A stretch of DNA of 56,022 nt, from contig SCKQ01000009.1 of the NCBI GenBank assembly GCA_004124535.1, positions 1 to 56,022 on the forward strand, written 5' to 3'. This document shows positions 46,201-55,475 of this stretch, piece by piece. Under the pieces are notes generated by a model that saw nothing but the letters and a program-made list of their open reading frames with translations, had not been told where the DNA came from and did not search any database. This DNA is from Fidelibacterota bacterium. Its GTDB lineage: Bacteria; Marinisomatota; Marinisomatia; Marinisomatales; TCS55. The stretch's first letter is position 1, and the number at the start of each line of letters is the position of its first letter. A program made the translations under genes and the position numbers.

Positions 46201-46844
46201 AACTAGTAGTCCAAAGTATTGTCACGGGTCCATTCCAAGAAAATACATACATAGTAGGCGATCAGTTAAGTAGTCAATGTGTATTGATTGATCCTGGTGA
46301 TGAGGACCAAAAAATTATTCAGGTCCTGGAAGAAAATAATCTACAGCCAATTGCGATTATTAATACCCATGCACACCTAGATCACATCGGTGCAGTTGCT
46401 GAAATCAAAGAAAGATATATGATACCTTTTTATTTGCATATTGCGGAAAAACCTGTTCTGGAATCTTACCCAATTGCCACCAGAATGTTTGGACTGCAGG
46501 AAAAGGAAATCCCATCCGTTGATAAATGGATTGAATCGGGAGGTCCTCTAAAAATTGGGCCATTTGTGTTCTCTATTATTGAGACACCAGGGCATACACC
46601 TGGAGGCTGCAGTTATGTAATTGAAGATTGTGTCTTTGTTGGAGATACACTATTTCAAGGTTCAATCGGGCGAACAGACCTTCCGGGTGGGGATTGGCCC
46701 ACCCTTGAGAATTCTTTGGTAAACCTGATGACAAGTTTGGATCTGGATATTACAGTATATTCTGGGCATGGACCCGTTACTTCACTACGAATCGAAAAAG
46801 AACAAAACCCCTTTTTAATTCCGCTGAAAAATCGAGTAAATTAG
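46197..46844 (+). CDS. MBL-fold metallo-hydrolase (glyoxalase II-like)
   Basis: This 215-aa enzyme has the metallo-beta-lactamase fold. The metal motif NTHAHLDHIG (about residues 56-65), the downstream HTPGG and FVGDTLF-GSIGRTD, and the final SGHGP histidine give the full binuclear site. Such proteins hydrolyse thioesters such as S-lactoylglutathione or similar substrates. The precise substrate is unknown. The TTG start at 46197 overlaps the previous stop (TTGA). Confidence 0.85.
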   Translation: MKLVVQSIVTGPFQENTYIVGDQLSSQCVLIDPGDEDQKIIQVLEENNLQPIAIINTHAHLDHIGAVAEIKERYMIPFYLHIAEKPVLESYPIATRMFGLQEKEIPSVDKWIESGGPLKIGPFVFSIIETPGHTPGGCSYVIEDCVFVGDTLFQGSIGRTDLPGGDWPTLENSLVNLMTSLDLDITVYSGHGPVTSLRIEKEQNPFLIPLKNRVN

Positions 46845-46869
46845 CGGTTAAAATGATTAATAGGTGTTT

Positions 46870-46887
46870 TTGAACATTAATGTTCAA
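46870..46887. promoter_or_regulatory. Perfect 18-bp palindrome upstream of the MTHFR gene
   Basis: TTGAACATT at 46870-46878 is followed with no spacer by its exact reverse complement, AATGTTCAA, ending 17 bp before the metF ATG. A palindrome of this size in a short intergenic region is typical of an operator for a dimeric repressor. No regulator is identified. It is not a GAAC-N4-GTTC LexA box, since the half-sites are spaced by six bases. Confidence 0.5.
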
Positions 46888-46904
46888 TTCAACAGAAGGT
46901 TTAT

Positions 46905-48671
46905 ATGAAAATTTCAGACAAATTAGAGGATTTTAAGACCCAAGGTAAAACTTATTACAGCTTTGAGTTTTTCCCGCCCAAGACGGACTTTGGCCTAGAT
47001 AATCTTTATAGCAGAATTGATAGAATGGCATCTCTGCAACCAGCTTATATCGATATAACCTGGGGAGCAGGTGGATCCACTGCTGATAGAACTTTGGAAA
47101 TGAGTAAAACAATCCAGAAATATTTTGGATTAGAAGTAATGATGCATCTTACTTGTACAAACATGCCCGTATCATCAATAAATAAGGTTCTCGTAGATGT
47201 GCAGGAGAATGGTCTTTCAAATATTCTGGCGCTTAGAGGAGATCCGCCGGAGGGAAACGTAGAATGGGAAAAACATGAGCAGGGATTTAAATATGGAATT
47301 GACCTTGTTCGCTTTATAAGGAAGGAGTTTGGTGATGACTTTTTCTTGGGTGTCGCCGGTTATCCAGACAGCCATCAAGAACAAAGTGATATTGATTTAG
47401 ACATATCGTATTTAAAGGAAAAAGTTGATGCAGGTTCAGACATTGTTGTAACTCAGTTATTCTATGATGTGGATAAATTTTTGATTTTCAGAGATAAATG
47501 CTCCACCATAGGTATACATGTTCCGATAATTCCTGGAATCATGCCCATACATAACTATGCCAGGTTTATAAAATTTACTCAATTCTGTAAGATTAGTATT
47601 CCTAATTCAGTTACCAAAACGATTGAGTCTTTAAAAAATGATGATTCCAGCGTGATTAATTATGGCATTGACCAGGCAACTTCAATGTGTGAAAAACTCA
47701 TTGCAGAAGGTGTACCTGGTTTGCATTTCTATACACTTAACCTCGAACATTCTGTTTCAGGAATATTAGAATTACTTGGCCTAACCTCAACTCAAAGGTC
47801 TGTAAGGGAATTACCATGGCGCCAGTCAACAGCGGAAAATCGAAAAACTACGGAGGATGTGCGGCCAATATATTGGAGTAATCGTCCGGTGAGTTATTTA
47901 ACACGTACGGAAACTTGGGATGATTTTCCTAATGGTCGTTGGGGTGATATAACAAGTCCCACTTTTGGAGAACTTAATCAGTATCATGCTATAAGAGCAG
48001 GGTCAAAAAGTGATAAAGTTAAAGCCCGAAGGAGAAAGCTCTGGGGTGAACCAAAATCAATCAGGGACATAACGAAAGTTTTTGTATCCTTTTGTGAAGG
48101 TAAAATAAAAAGCTTGCCGTGGTGTGAAATACCACTTGCCATTGAAAGTGGACAAATCTCGAAAGAATTGGTTAAACTAAATGAGTTGGGCTTTTTAACA
48201 ATCAATTCCCAACCAAAAGTCAATGGTGTGCTCTCAGAGGACCCTGATGTTGGATGGGGCGCTCCAGGAGGAAGAGTGTATCAAAAAGCCTACCTGGAAT
48301 TTTTCACTACAAAGGATAAACTAGATACATTGTTAGAGTCTATTGACTCTTTAGATAGTATATCATATCAAGCCATAAATATTAGCGGTGATTTTATTTC
48401 GAATTTGCCTAAAAATAGTGTTAATGCCGTAACGTGGGGTGTTTTCCCTGGGCAAGAAATAGTGCAGCCTACCATTGTGGATACACGGTCATTTTTAATT
48501 TGGAAGGATGAAGCGTTCAGTTTGTGGATTGATGATTGGGCCAATATTTATGATGCGGAATCAGAATCCTATAAATTATTAAATGAAGTTTATAACACTT
48601 ATTACTTGGTAAACATTGTAGATAACGATTTTGTTGATGGCGATATACTTAAACATATACTAGGCTCATGA
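46905..48671 (+). CDS. metF: Methylenetetrahydrofolate reductase with eukaryote-type C-terminal regulatory domain
   Basis: This 588-aa enzyme reduces 5,10-methylene-THF to 5-methyl-THF for methionine synthesis. Residues ~1-295 form the FAD barrel (FEFFPPKT, ITWGAGGST, ALRGDPP, AGYPDSHQE, TQLFYDVD, PGIMPI, PGLHFYTLN). Most bacterial MetF proteins stop there. Residues ~310-588 match the regulatory half of human MTHFR: DVRPIYWSNRP (residue ~318), FPNGRWGDITSPTFGEL, INSQPKVNG, GWGAPGG with QKAYLEFF, NAVTWGVFPGQEIVQPT (residue ~507) and LVNIVDNDF. In eukaryotes this half binds S-adenosylmethionine as an inhibitor. A GAAGG Shine-Dalgarno sequence precedes the ATG. Confidence 0.94.
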   Translation: MKISDKLEDFKTQGKTYYSFEFFPPKTDFGLDNLYSRIDRMASLQPAYIDITWGAGGSTADRTLEMSKTIQKYFGLEVMMHLTCTNMPVSSINKVLVDVQENGLSNILALRGDPPEGNVEWEKHEQGFKYGIDLVRFIRKEFGDDFFLGVAGYPDSHQEQSDIDLDISYLKEKVDAGSDIVVTQLFYDVDKFLIFRDKCSTIGIHVPIIPGIMPIHNYARFIKFTQFCKISIPNSVTKTIESLKNDDSSVINYGIDQATSMCEKLIAEGVPGLHFYTLNLEHSVSGILELLGLTSTQRSVRELPWRQSTAENRKTTEDVRPIYWSNRPVSYLTRTETWDDFPNGRWGDITSPTFGELNQYHAIRAGSKSDKVKARRRKLWGEPKSIRDITKVFVSFCEGKIKSLPWCEIPLAIESGQISKELVKLNELGFLTINSQPKVNGVLSEDPDVGWGAPGGRVYQKAYLEFFTTKDKLDTLLESIDSLDSISYQAINISGDFISNLPKNSVNAVTWGVFPGQEIVQPTIVDTRSFLIWKDEAFSLWIDDWANIYDAESESYKLLNEVYNTYYLVNIVDNDFVDGDILKHILGS

Positions 48672-50035
48672 AAAACTCTGTATTCAACCAGTTTGAAAAA
48701 TCATTATATGAAGCGCTCTCAAACGGTGATCAAATTAGGCAGGGCCAGCAGATAATTATAGCTGTATCTGGTGGGAAGGATTCCATGACTTTGCTCTACT
48801 CCATGTTCAAGATCGCCGACGGATTGAATTTAAAAATTAATGCGGTACATATAAATCATCATCTCCGTGATAATTCCAATAATGATCAAATCTTAATGGA
48901 GAAATTTTGTAAGCAGTTGAAAATCAATTTCACCCTTGATCATCTGAACCCGGCGACTAAACTAAAGGGAGAAAGTCCAGAAGCATGGGCCAGAAACCAC
49001 AGGTATGCTTCATTGGAACGAATCCGCAAAGAAATTGGTGCAGATTGGATTTTTACTGCACATCATGGAAATGATCAAATTGAAACCATTCTCTTTCATC
49101 TATCACAAGGTACCGGCATAAGTGGTTTGCGAGGGATCCATGATTATCAAGGACATATTTTACGCCCCATGCTTTGTTTTTCCCGTAGTGATATAGATCA
49201 ATATGCGGCAGAAATGAATATCCCATGGGTAGATGACAGTTCAAATCTTGATGAATCAATTCCTCGAAATAATTTGCGACATAATGTGATCAAGCCATGG
49301 GAAAGATCAAATCCTGATTTGGTCAGCGCCTTTCATGAAATTAGTGAACACGCTAAGGATGCAAATGAAGCACTGCAATTCGCAGCAAATTTGTTAATTC
49401 CTGATATCATAAAACAAAAAAATGACAATTTATTTAGTTTGGATGAGGAACAACTAAGGGCAATACCACCATTATTGCGTACAATATTGTTGCGCGAATT
49501 AATTGGTACCACTGAACCCTGGAGAAGATTTACCCATAATGGGTTACGAACTTTTGTCACTAATGCAAAAATTGGACAAATTTATCGGCTGCCAAATAAT
49601 TGGCAATTGCTAAAAGACCGCAGGCAATTCATCCTCAATAAAACAAAAGTTAAACAGAAAAAACCAATTGTCGTTTATCCCAATATTAAGGTGAATAACG
49701 GTGATTTCATGTTTATCTGGAAAACAGATATTCGCCTCGAATCAGTTAGTGATAACCGGGATACTGAATTGATTGACGCAAATAAGATTAATTGTCAAAC
49801 TCTTACACTACGACCATGGATACCTGGCGATCGATTTCACCCGTTTGGTATGATCGGAACAAAAAAAATAAGTGATTACTTGATTGATGAGAAAGTTGAT
49901 CTATTTAGTAAGGAAAATCAGTGGGTTTTATTAGATGGAGGGGAAATAATTTGGCTCTGTGGACATAGAATCAGCGATGAGGTAAAGATTACCGATAAGT
50001 CAACGTATTATGCGAAACTTATATTTAAACATTAA
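48668..50035 (+). CDS. tilS: tRNA(Ile)-lysidine synthase
   Basis: This 455-aa enzyme converts C34 of the tRNA-Ile2 anticodon to lysidine using ATP and lysine. The PP-loop SGGKDSMTLLYS (about residues 33-44), the AHHGNDQIETIL segment, and GLRGI with RPML are typical. A C-terminal TilS domain (about residues 350-455) with WIPGDRFHPFGM is present. It overlaps metF by 4 bp and precedes hpt, a common order. Confidence 0.94.
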   Translation: MKNSVFNQFEKSLYEALSNGDQIRQGQQIIIAVSGGKDSMTLLYSMFKIADGLNLKINAVHINHHLRDNSNNDQILMEKFCKQLKINFTLDHLNPATKLKGESPEAWARNHRYASLERIRKEIGADWIFTAHHGNDQIETILFHLSQGTGISGLRGIHDYQGHILRPMLCFSRSDIDQYAAEMNIPWVDDSSNLDESIPRNNLRHNVIKPWERSNPDLVSAFHEISEHAKDANEALQFAANLLIPDIIKQKNDNLFSLDEEQLRAIPPLLRTILLRELIGTTEPWRRFTHNGLRTFVTNAKIGQIYRLPNNWQLLKDRRQFILNKTKVKQKKPIVVYPNIKVNNGDFMFIWKTDIRLESVSDNRDTELIDANKINCQTLTLRPWIPGDRFHPFGMIGTKKISDYLIDEKVDLFSKENQWVLLDGGEIIWLCGHRISDEVKITDKSTYYAKLIFKH

Positions 50036-50046
50036 GTACCCTAAAT

Positions 50047-50574
50047 ATGAAATATAATAGTTATACACTGAAGAAGATTATTAGTGAAGATAGGATTCAA
50101 AAACGTGTCAAAGAACTGGCTAGTGAGTTATCAAAAAAGTTCACCAATGAAATACCCATATTTATTGGCGTATTAAATGGTAGTTTTATGTTTATGGCTG
50201 ATCTTCTCAGATACCTCAAAATTGACTGTGAAATGGATTTTATCAAAATATCCAGCTATAAAGGGAAAGGATCCACAGGAACAGTAAGATTACTTAAAGA
50301 TATATCTGCTGATATAACGGATAGACACGTAGTTATTATTGAAGATATTATTGATTCAGGGTTAACGATTGAGTTTTTAAAAGAAAGGCTGCACGGAGCC
50401 TCGCCTAGATCTGTCACAATTACGACGTTGTTATTTAAACCAGACGTTGCAAAATTAAGTTTCCCACTTGATCTTATAGGGTTTGAAATTCCACCGCATT
50501 TTGTTGTAGGATACGGGTTAGATTATAATCAGAAATTACGTCACTTACCGGCGATATATAGGTTGGAACAATAA
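50047..50574 (+). CDS. hpt: Hypoxanthine phosphoribosyltransferase
   Basis: This 175-aa purine-salvage enzyme transfers phosphoribosyl from PRPP to hypoxanthine or guanine. The PRPP-binding motif VVIIEDIIDSGLTI (about residues 95-108) is clear, with GVLNGSFMF and VVGYGLDY nearby. The tilS-hpt-ftsH order is widely conserved in bacteria. Confidence 0.94.
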   Translation: MKYNSYTLKKIISEDRIQKRVKELASELSKKFTNEIPIFIGVLNGSFMFMADLLRYLKIDCEMDFIKISSYKGKGSTGTVRLLKDISADITDRHVVIIEDIIDSGLTIEFLKERLHGASPRSVTITTLLFKPDVAKLSFPLDLIGFEIPPHFVVGYGLDYNQKLRHLPAIYRLEQ

Positions 50575-50577
50575 ATT

Positions 50578-52614
50578 ATGCCAAAGGAAAACGGTCAGAT
50601 GAAACCGCAGAAGCGCAGTCCGAAAGGACAAAGACTAGGAGGAGAAGATAAAGATAAGAAAAATACTGAATTTCAGTGGAAGCGAGCCGGTAAAACATCT
50701 TTCATCTGGGTTTTTATCCTTATCACAACAATATTTCTCTCAGGATTATTTACTTCTGGGAACCAAAAAGTTGTCGAAATTCAATATTACCAGTATAGAG
50801 AATTTCTTGAACAAAAACTTATAGAAAAAGCTACGATAGTTGAGGATGTATTTACAGGTCAACTGCAGACTCCACAAACGGTAATTGCAGAAATAGGGCC
50901 AATTGAAAATGTAACACGCTTCAAAGTTATTCTACCCTTTATAGATCGAGAAGCGATGACGGAATGGAGTCAGTTTGGCGTGGATTATAGTTTTAAACAG
51001 CAGTCTATAGATTGGACGGGATATTTTCTGAATATGCTTCCGTGGTTGCTAATTATTGGAGTATGGATATTTATTCTCAGGCGTATGCAAACGGGCGCTG
51101 GTGGAATGAAAGGTATTTTCAATTTTGGCAAAAGTCGTGCAAAAATTTGGACACCTGATATGCACCGAGTGACATTTGATGATGTTGCTGGATGTGTAGA
51201 GGCGAAGGAAGAATTAAAAGAAGTAATAGATTTCTTAAAATATCCTAAACGATTTCAGAAACTTGGTGCGAAGATTCCGAAGGGAGCGTTGCTCATCGGG
51301 TCGCCTGGAACTGGAAAGACTTTGCTTGCAAGGGCAATCGCTGGCGAAGCGGACGTACCATTTTTTAACCTCAGCGGAGCAGACTTCGTAGAAATGTTCG
51401 TTGGTGTTGGTGCGTCGCGAGTTCGTGACTTATTTGAACAAGGTAAAACAAATTCTCCATGTATAATATTTATTGATGAATTGGATGCAGTTGGTCGACA
51501 ACGGGGAGCTGGTATTGGTGGAGGTCATGATGAAAGAGAACAAACTTTAAATGCACTACTTGTTGAAATGGATGGTTTTAATTCTGAACAGTCTGTAATT
51601 ATTCTTGCCGCTACAAATAGACCTGATATTCTAGATCCAGCATTACTAAGGCCTGGTAGATTTGATCGCCAAATAATAGTAGATGCACCTGACTACAAGG
51701 GTCGGCTGGGTATTCTTAAAGTCCATACCAAGAAGATTATACTTAATAAGCGCAAGGTTAAATTGGAAGTGCTGGCAAAAGGTACGCCTGGTCTTGTGGG
51801 AGCCGATTTAGCTAATTTGGTCAATGAAGCAGCGTTACTTGCAGCACGTAAAAAGAAAAAAGCTGTTGATATGGACGATTTTGAAGATGCGAAAGATAAA
51901 GTGATGATCGGGATTCAACGTAAAAGTGTCATTTTAACTGATGATGAAAAGAAAGTGACTGCGTACCATGAATCTGGGCACGCACTTGTAGCTGCATTAA
52001 CGCCAGGCGCAGATCCGATCCATAAAGTTACAATTATACCCCGTGGTAGGGCACTTGGCGTTACAACACAGCTACCTATAGATGAAAAGCATACCTATTC
52101 CAAAGATTTCATAGAAGGGCGCTTAGCGATTCTACTTGGCGGTCGCGCTGCGGAGAGTATGATCTTTAATGAACTTACAACTGGTGCTGGAGATGATATA
52201 GAACAGGCCACAAAGCTTGCTAGAAAAATGGTATGTGAGTGGGGAATGAGTGAAAATTTAGGACCTATGACTTTTGGAAAGAAAAATGAAGAAATTTTCC
52301 TTGGTCGTGAAATCCAATCCCACCATGATTATAGTGAAACCACTGCAAAACTTATCGATGCTGAAGTGGTTAAAATAATTCGCAAGGCTGAGAAATCTGC
52401 CAAACAGATATTGAAGAAGAATGATAAAATACTGCATGCTATGGCCAGCGCACTGCTTAAGCATGAAACGATTGATAACAATGATGTGAAAAATATACTG
52501 GATGGGAAGATACTGCGTCGTAGAAAAGTTAACGGAGTGGCCAAAACAATACGCAAAAAGAAAAAAACTACTACTACACAGAAAGCTGCCGCCAAAAAAT
52601 CGACAAAATCCTGA
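50578..52614 (+). CDS. ftsH: ATP-dependent zinc metalloprotease FtsH
   Basis: This 678-aa membrane-bound AAA+ protease has two N-terminal membrane helices (about residues 42-60 and 155-172), Walker A GSPGTGKT, Walker [13 protein letters not shown], the AAA arginine finger region [13 protein letters not shown], and the zinc site HESGH (about residue 464). The C-terminus is a Lys/Arg- and Thr/Ala-rich tail of about 40 residues. A charged Lys-rich segment precedes the first helix. Confidence 0.96.
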   Translation: MPKENGQMKPQKRSPKGQRLGGEDKDKKNTEFQWKRAGKTSFIWVFILITTIFLSGLFTSGNQKVVEIQYYQYREFLEQKLIEKATIVEDVFTGQLQTPQTVIAEIGPIENVTRFKVILPFIDREAMTEWSQFGVDYSFKQQSIDWTGYFLNMLPWLLIIGVWIFILRRMQTGAGGMKGIFNFGKSRAKIWTPDMHRVTFDDVAGCVEAKEELKEVIDFLKYPKRFQKLGAKIPKGALLIGSPGTGKTLLARAIAGEADVPFFNLSGADFVEMFVGVGASRVRDLFEQGKTNSPCIIFIDELDAVGRQRGAGIGGGHDEREQTLNALLVEMDGFNSEQSVIILAATNRPDILDPALLRPGRFDRQIIVDAPDYKGRLGILKVHTKKIILNKRKVKLEVLAKGTPGLVGADLANLVNEAALLAARKKKKAVDMDDFEDAKDKVMIGIQRKSVILTDDEKKVTAYHESGHALVAALTPGADPIHKVTIIPRGRALGVTTQLPIDEKHTYSKDFIEGRLAILLGGRAAESMIFNELTTGAGDDIEQATKLARKMVCEWGMSENLGPMTFGKKNEEIFLGREIQSHHDYSETTAKLIDAEVVKIIRKAEKSAKQILKKNDKILHAMASALLKHETIDNNDVKNILDGKILRRRKVNGVAKTIRKKKKTTTTQKAAAKKSTKS

Positions 52615-52672
52615 TCGTACAGGTATTTCAAGTGGCGGTTTATTAACTGCAAACTAGTTCCAAAATCATAAC

Positions 52673-53515
52673 TTGGATACCACTGATTTCCAACACCGGC
52701 TTACTAACAATAATACCCCGACCTTGGTAATGGGTATTCTGAATGTAACACCTGATTCGTTTAGCGATGGTGGGCAGTTTCTAGATACAAAAAGTGCTGT
52801 TTGCCATGCACTAAGAATGGCTGACCAGGGCGCTGATATTATTGATATAGGAGGCGAATCAACGCGACCAGGTTCTGATCCTGTGTCTACTTATGATGAA
52901 CTGGCACGCGTTATTCCAGTTATCGAAAAAATTCGTAATCGATCTTCTATCCTAATTTCAATTGATACTTATAAAGCTGAAGTTGCCAGAGAAGCAGTAG
53001 CAGCCGGTGCGAACATTATTAATGATATAAGTGGTCTTAATTTCGATCCTGAAATGGTAAATATCGTAAGGGACCATAGAGTACCTATTGTTATAATGCA
53101 TATAAAGGGAACGCCAAAAAATATGCAAGTCGACCCGCAATATGATGATTTAATTCAGGAAATAATTGATTATTTTCAAAAACAGATTGATTTTTGCAGG
53201 GATAATGGTGTTCCAAAATCAAAAATTATACTAGATCCTGGGATCGGATTTGGTAAAAGGTTGAATGATAATTTTATCTTGATCAGGGAACTAAAGCGTT
53301 TCACTGAATTGGGTTATCCAGTTTTAATTGGACCTTCTAGAAAATCATTTATCGGATTAACCCTTGATCTGCCAGTAGAACAGCTCTTTGAAGGTACAGC
53401 TGCTGCCATTACCGCAGGTATAATTAATGGTGCCCGTATTATTCGCGTACATGACGTATTGGAAATGAAACGCGTTCAGATCATCAGTGACCAAATCAGA
53501 AGAGCGATCGCTTAG
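52673..53515 (+). CDS. folP: Dihydropteroate synthase
   Basis: This 280-aa folate-pathway enzyme joins 6-hydroxymethyl-dihydropterin diphosphate with p-aminobenzoate. Both signatures are present: ILNVTPDSFSDGG near the N-terminus and GADIIDIGGESTRPG (about residues 54-68), plus the GPSRKSFIG loop. The start is uncertain. The TTG at 52673 is weak but lies right for the family length. The 58 bp before it holds no clear promoter. Confidence 0.94.
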   Translation: MDTTDFQHRLTNNNTPTLVMGILNVTPDSFSDGGQFLDTKSAVCHALRMADQGADIIDIGGESTRPGSDPVSTYDELARVIPVIEKIRNRSSILISIDTYKAEVAREAVAAGANIINDISGLNFDPEMVNIVRDHRVPIVIMHIKGTPKNMQVDPQYDDLIQEIIDYFQKQIDFCRDNGVPKSKIILDPGIGFGKRLNDNFILIRELKRFTELGYPVLIGPSRKSFIGLTLDLPVEQLFEGTAAAITAGIINGARIIRVHDVLEMKRVQIISDQIRRAIA

Positions 53516-54292
53516 ATGTACTTGTTTGATTTATGGTTTATCCGGGTAACGCTGATTGATGTAATTGATCTTATACTTGTAACATGGTTGTTCTATAGGG
53601 TATATAAATACTTTCACGAGACCCGAGCCGGACAAATGCTTCTAGGACTCGTAATTTTACTCATTGCTTCTGTTTTATTTAATACGGTTGGTTTAAGTGC
53701 ATCATCGTGGGTTGTAAATCAATTTCAAACAGTCTGGGTTGTTGCTTTTGTTATTCTTTTCCAGCCGGAAATACGGCGTTTACTCATCTATGTGGGTCAG
53801 ACTCGTTTTTTCCGTCGTATTTTCCAAATAGGGTCTTCGCGCACTATTGAAGCTATTGTGGAAGCTTCCATTCAATTAACAGAAAATAAATGGGGCGCTC
53901 TAATAGTAATCCAGAGAGAAACAGGACTTCGTACTTATAAAGATGCAGGTACAGAATTAAAAGCAGAGGTGACAGCGCCGTTATTATTGTCAATATTTAA
54001 CCCGGGATCACCGTTACATGATGGCGCTGTGATTATTCAAAATGATATTATTGACGCAGCTGCTTGTATTTTACCATTAACTGAGAGTACTATGGTCGAT
54101 CCTGGGATGGGTACCCGACACCGGGCAGCTCTGGGAATCTCAGAAGAAACAGATTCAATAGTATTAGTTATATCTGAAGAAACAGCCAAGATTTCTCTCG
54201 CGGAAAATGGTCGGTTTATAAAAATTGGCATGGATGAAATGGATCTTCGTCGGCATCTTAATGAACGCATGTTTATCTCATCTGGGGATTAA
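53516..54292 (+). CDS. cdaA: Diadenylate cyclase CdaA (c-di-AMP synthase)
   Basis: This 258-aa membrane enzyme makes c-di-AMP from two ATP. Three N-terminal helices (about residues 12-30, 39-56, 62-80) precede the DAC domain with the catalytic LHDGAVII motif (DGA, about residues 167-169) and GTRHRAALGISEETDS (RHR, about 199-201). The start follows the folP stop directly. This folP-cdaA order is common in the Bacteroidota and relatives. Confidence 0.94.
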   Translation: MYLFDLWFIRVTLIDVIDLILVTWLFYRVYKYFHETRAGQMLLGLVILLIASVLFNTVGLSASSWVVNQFQTVWVVAFVILFQPEIRRLLIYVGQTRFFRRIFQIGSSRTIEAIVEASIQLTENKWGALIVIQRETGLRTYKDAGTELKAEVTAPLLLSIFNPGSPLHDGAVIIQNDIIDAAACILPLTESTMVDPGMGTRHRAALGISEETDSIVLVISEETAKISLAENGRFIKIGMDEMDLRRHLNERMFISSGD

Positions 54293-54347
54293 TATTGTAC
54301 ACCAATATTTGAATTTGTTGCATTGATTTGATATGTAAATTATTCTC

Positions 54348-55461
54348 ATGGATTTAGCAGAACTGAAAGATAGATTTACTGCATCCGAGTCAAAACACTT
54401 TGAACTTCGGGGGTATCTTTGACCTAAAATCACAAGAGACACAATTAAAGTCTCTGCACAAAGAATCCCTGGATCCGTTGTTTTGGAATGATAAAGAAAA
54501 TGCAAGTAAAATTCTGAGGAATATCAGCCGATTGGAAAATAATATTAAACTTTGGGCGGATTTAGAGCAACGGCATAGTGATATCTCTGTATTGTTTGAA
54601 TTCGCGGAAAGCGGAGAGATTCAAGATGACGAAATTCTCAGTGAAATCAAAGCATACGCGGGGATTATCCGAGATCTTGAATTAAAATTGATGTTGGGTG
54701 AAAGTCAAGATATGCAGGATGCAATAATAACCATCCACCCAGGAGCTGGTGGTACGGAAAGCCAAGACTGGGCGGATATGCTTTTCCGGATGTATTCCCG
54801 CTGGATTGAACGAAAGGGCTTCCAAAAAAGTATTATGGATTACCAACCTGGTGATGAAGCGGGTATCAAGGATATAACTATCGAAGTAAGCGGTGATTAT
54901 GCCTATGGTTTGTTAAAAGCTGAGGCTGGTATCCATCGTTTGGTCAGGATATCTCCATTTGATTCAAATAGTCGACGTCACACAAGTTTCGCATCTGTTT
55001 TTGTTTACCCATCCGTAACCGAAGATATTGAAATTGATATTAATCCGAATGATCTACGAATTGATACATATCGTGCCAGTGGCGCTGGTGGGCAACATGT
55101 TAATAAGACTGATTCTGCGATAAGAATTACACATTTGCCATCAAGTATTGTTGTTCAATGTCAAAATGAACGTTCCCAACACAAAAACAAGTCGCAAGCC
55201 ATGAAAGTTTTGAAGGCAAGATTATACCAAGCTGAGCTTGAGAAAGAAAAAGAAGCTCATCGTGAATTAGAAGACCAAAAGAAAGATATAGGGTGGGGCA
55301 GTCAAATTCGGTCTTATGTATTTCATCCTTATAATATGGTAAAAGACCACCGCACAAAAGTTGAGACAGGTAATGTCCAAGCTGTTATGGATGGTGATTT
55401 AGATGAATTTATAAGGGGTTATTTAATGGTAAATATTTCAGACGGTGCAATCCAAAGTTAG
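54348..55461 (+). CDS. prfB: Peptide chain release factor 2, with programmed +1 frameshift
   Basis: RF2 ends translation at UGA and UAA. A 24-codon zero-frame segment starts at the ATG at 54348 and ends at an in-frame TGA at 54420-54422. The bases before it (CGG GGG TAT CTT TGA C, from 54408) match the classic RF2 autoregulatory frameshift site, with an internal Shine-Dalgarno-like GGGGG. After the shift, reading resumes at GAC (54421), giving about 370 residues. The SPF tripeptide (ISPFDSNSRRHTSFAS) that reads UGA and the catalytic GGQ (SGAGGQHVNKTDSA) are intact. Low RF2 favours the frameshift, so the gene is self-regulated. Confidence 0.96.
54408..54423 (+). promoter_or_regulatory. Programmed +1 ribosomal frameshift site of prfB
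   Basis: The sequence CGG GGG TAT CTT TGA C has the slippery CTT-T, the UGA stop codon followed by C, and a G-rich Shine-Dalgarno-like stretch upstream. All are hallmarks of the conserved RF2 frameshift site. Confidence 0.95.
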
Positions 55462-55475
55462 AATTTAGAGGACTT

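Noticed and set aside
46870..46887. LexA (SOS) box
   Set aside because: The GAAC and GTTC half-sites are separated by six bases, not the four of the Gram-positive LexA box, and metF is not an SOS gene.
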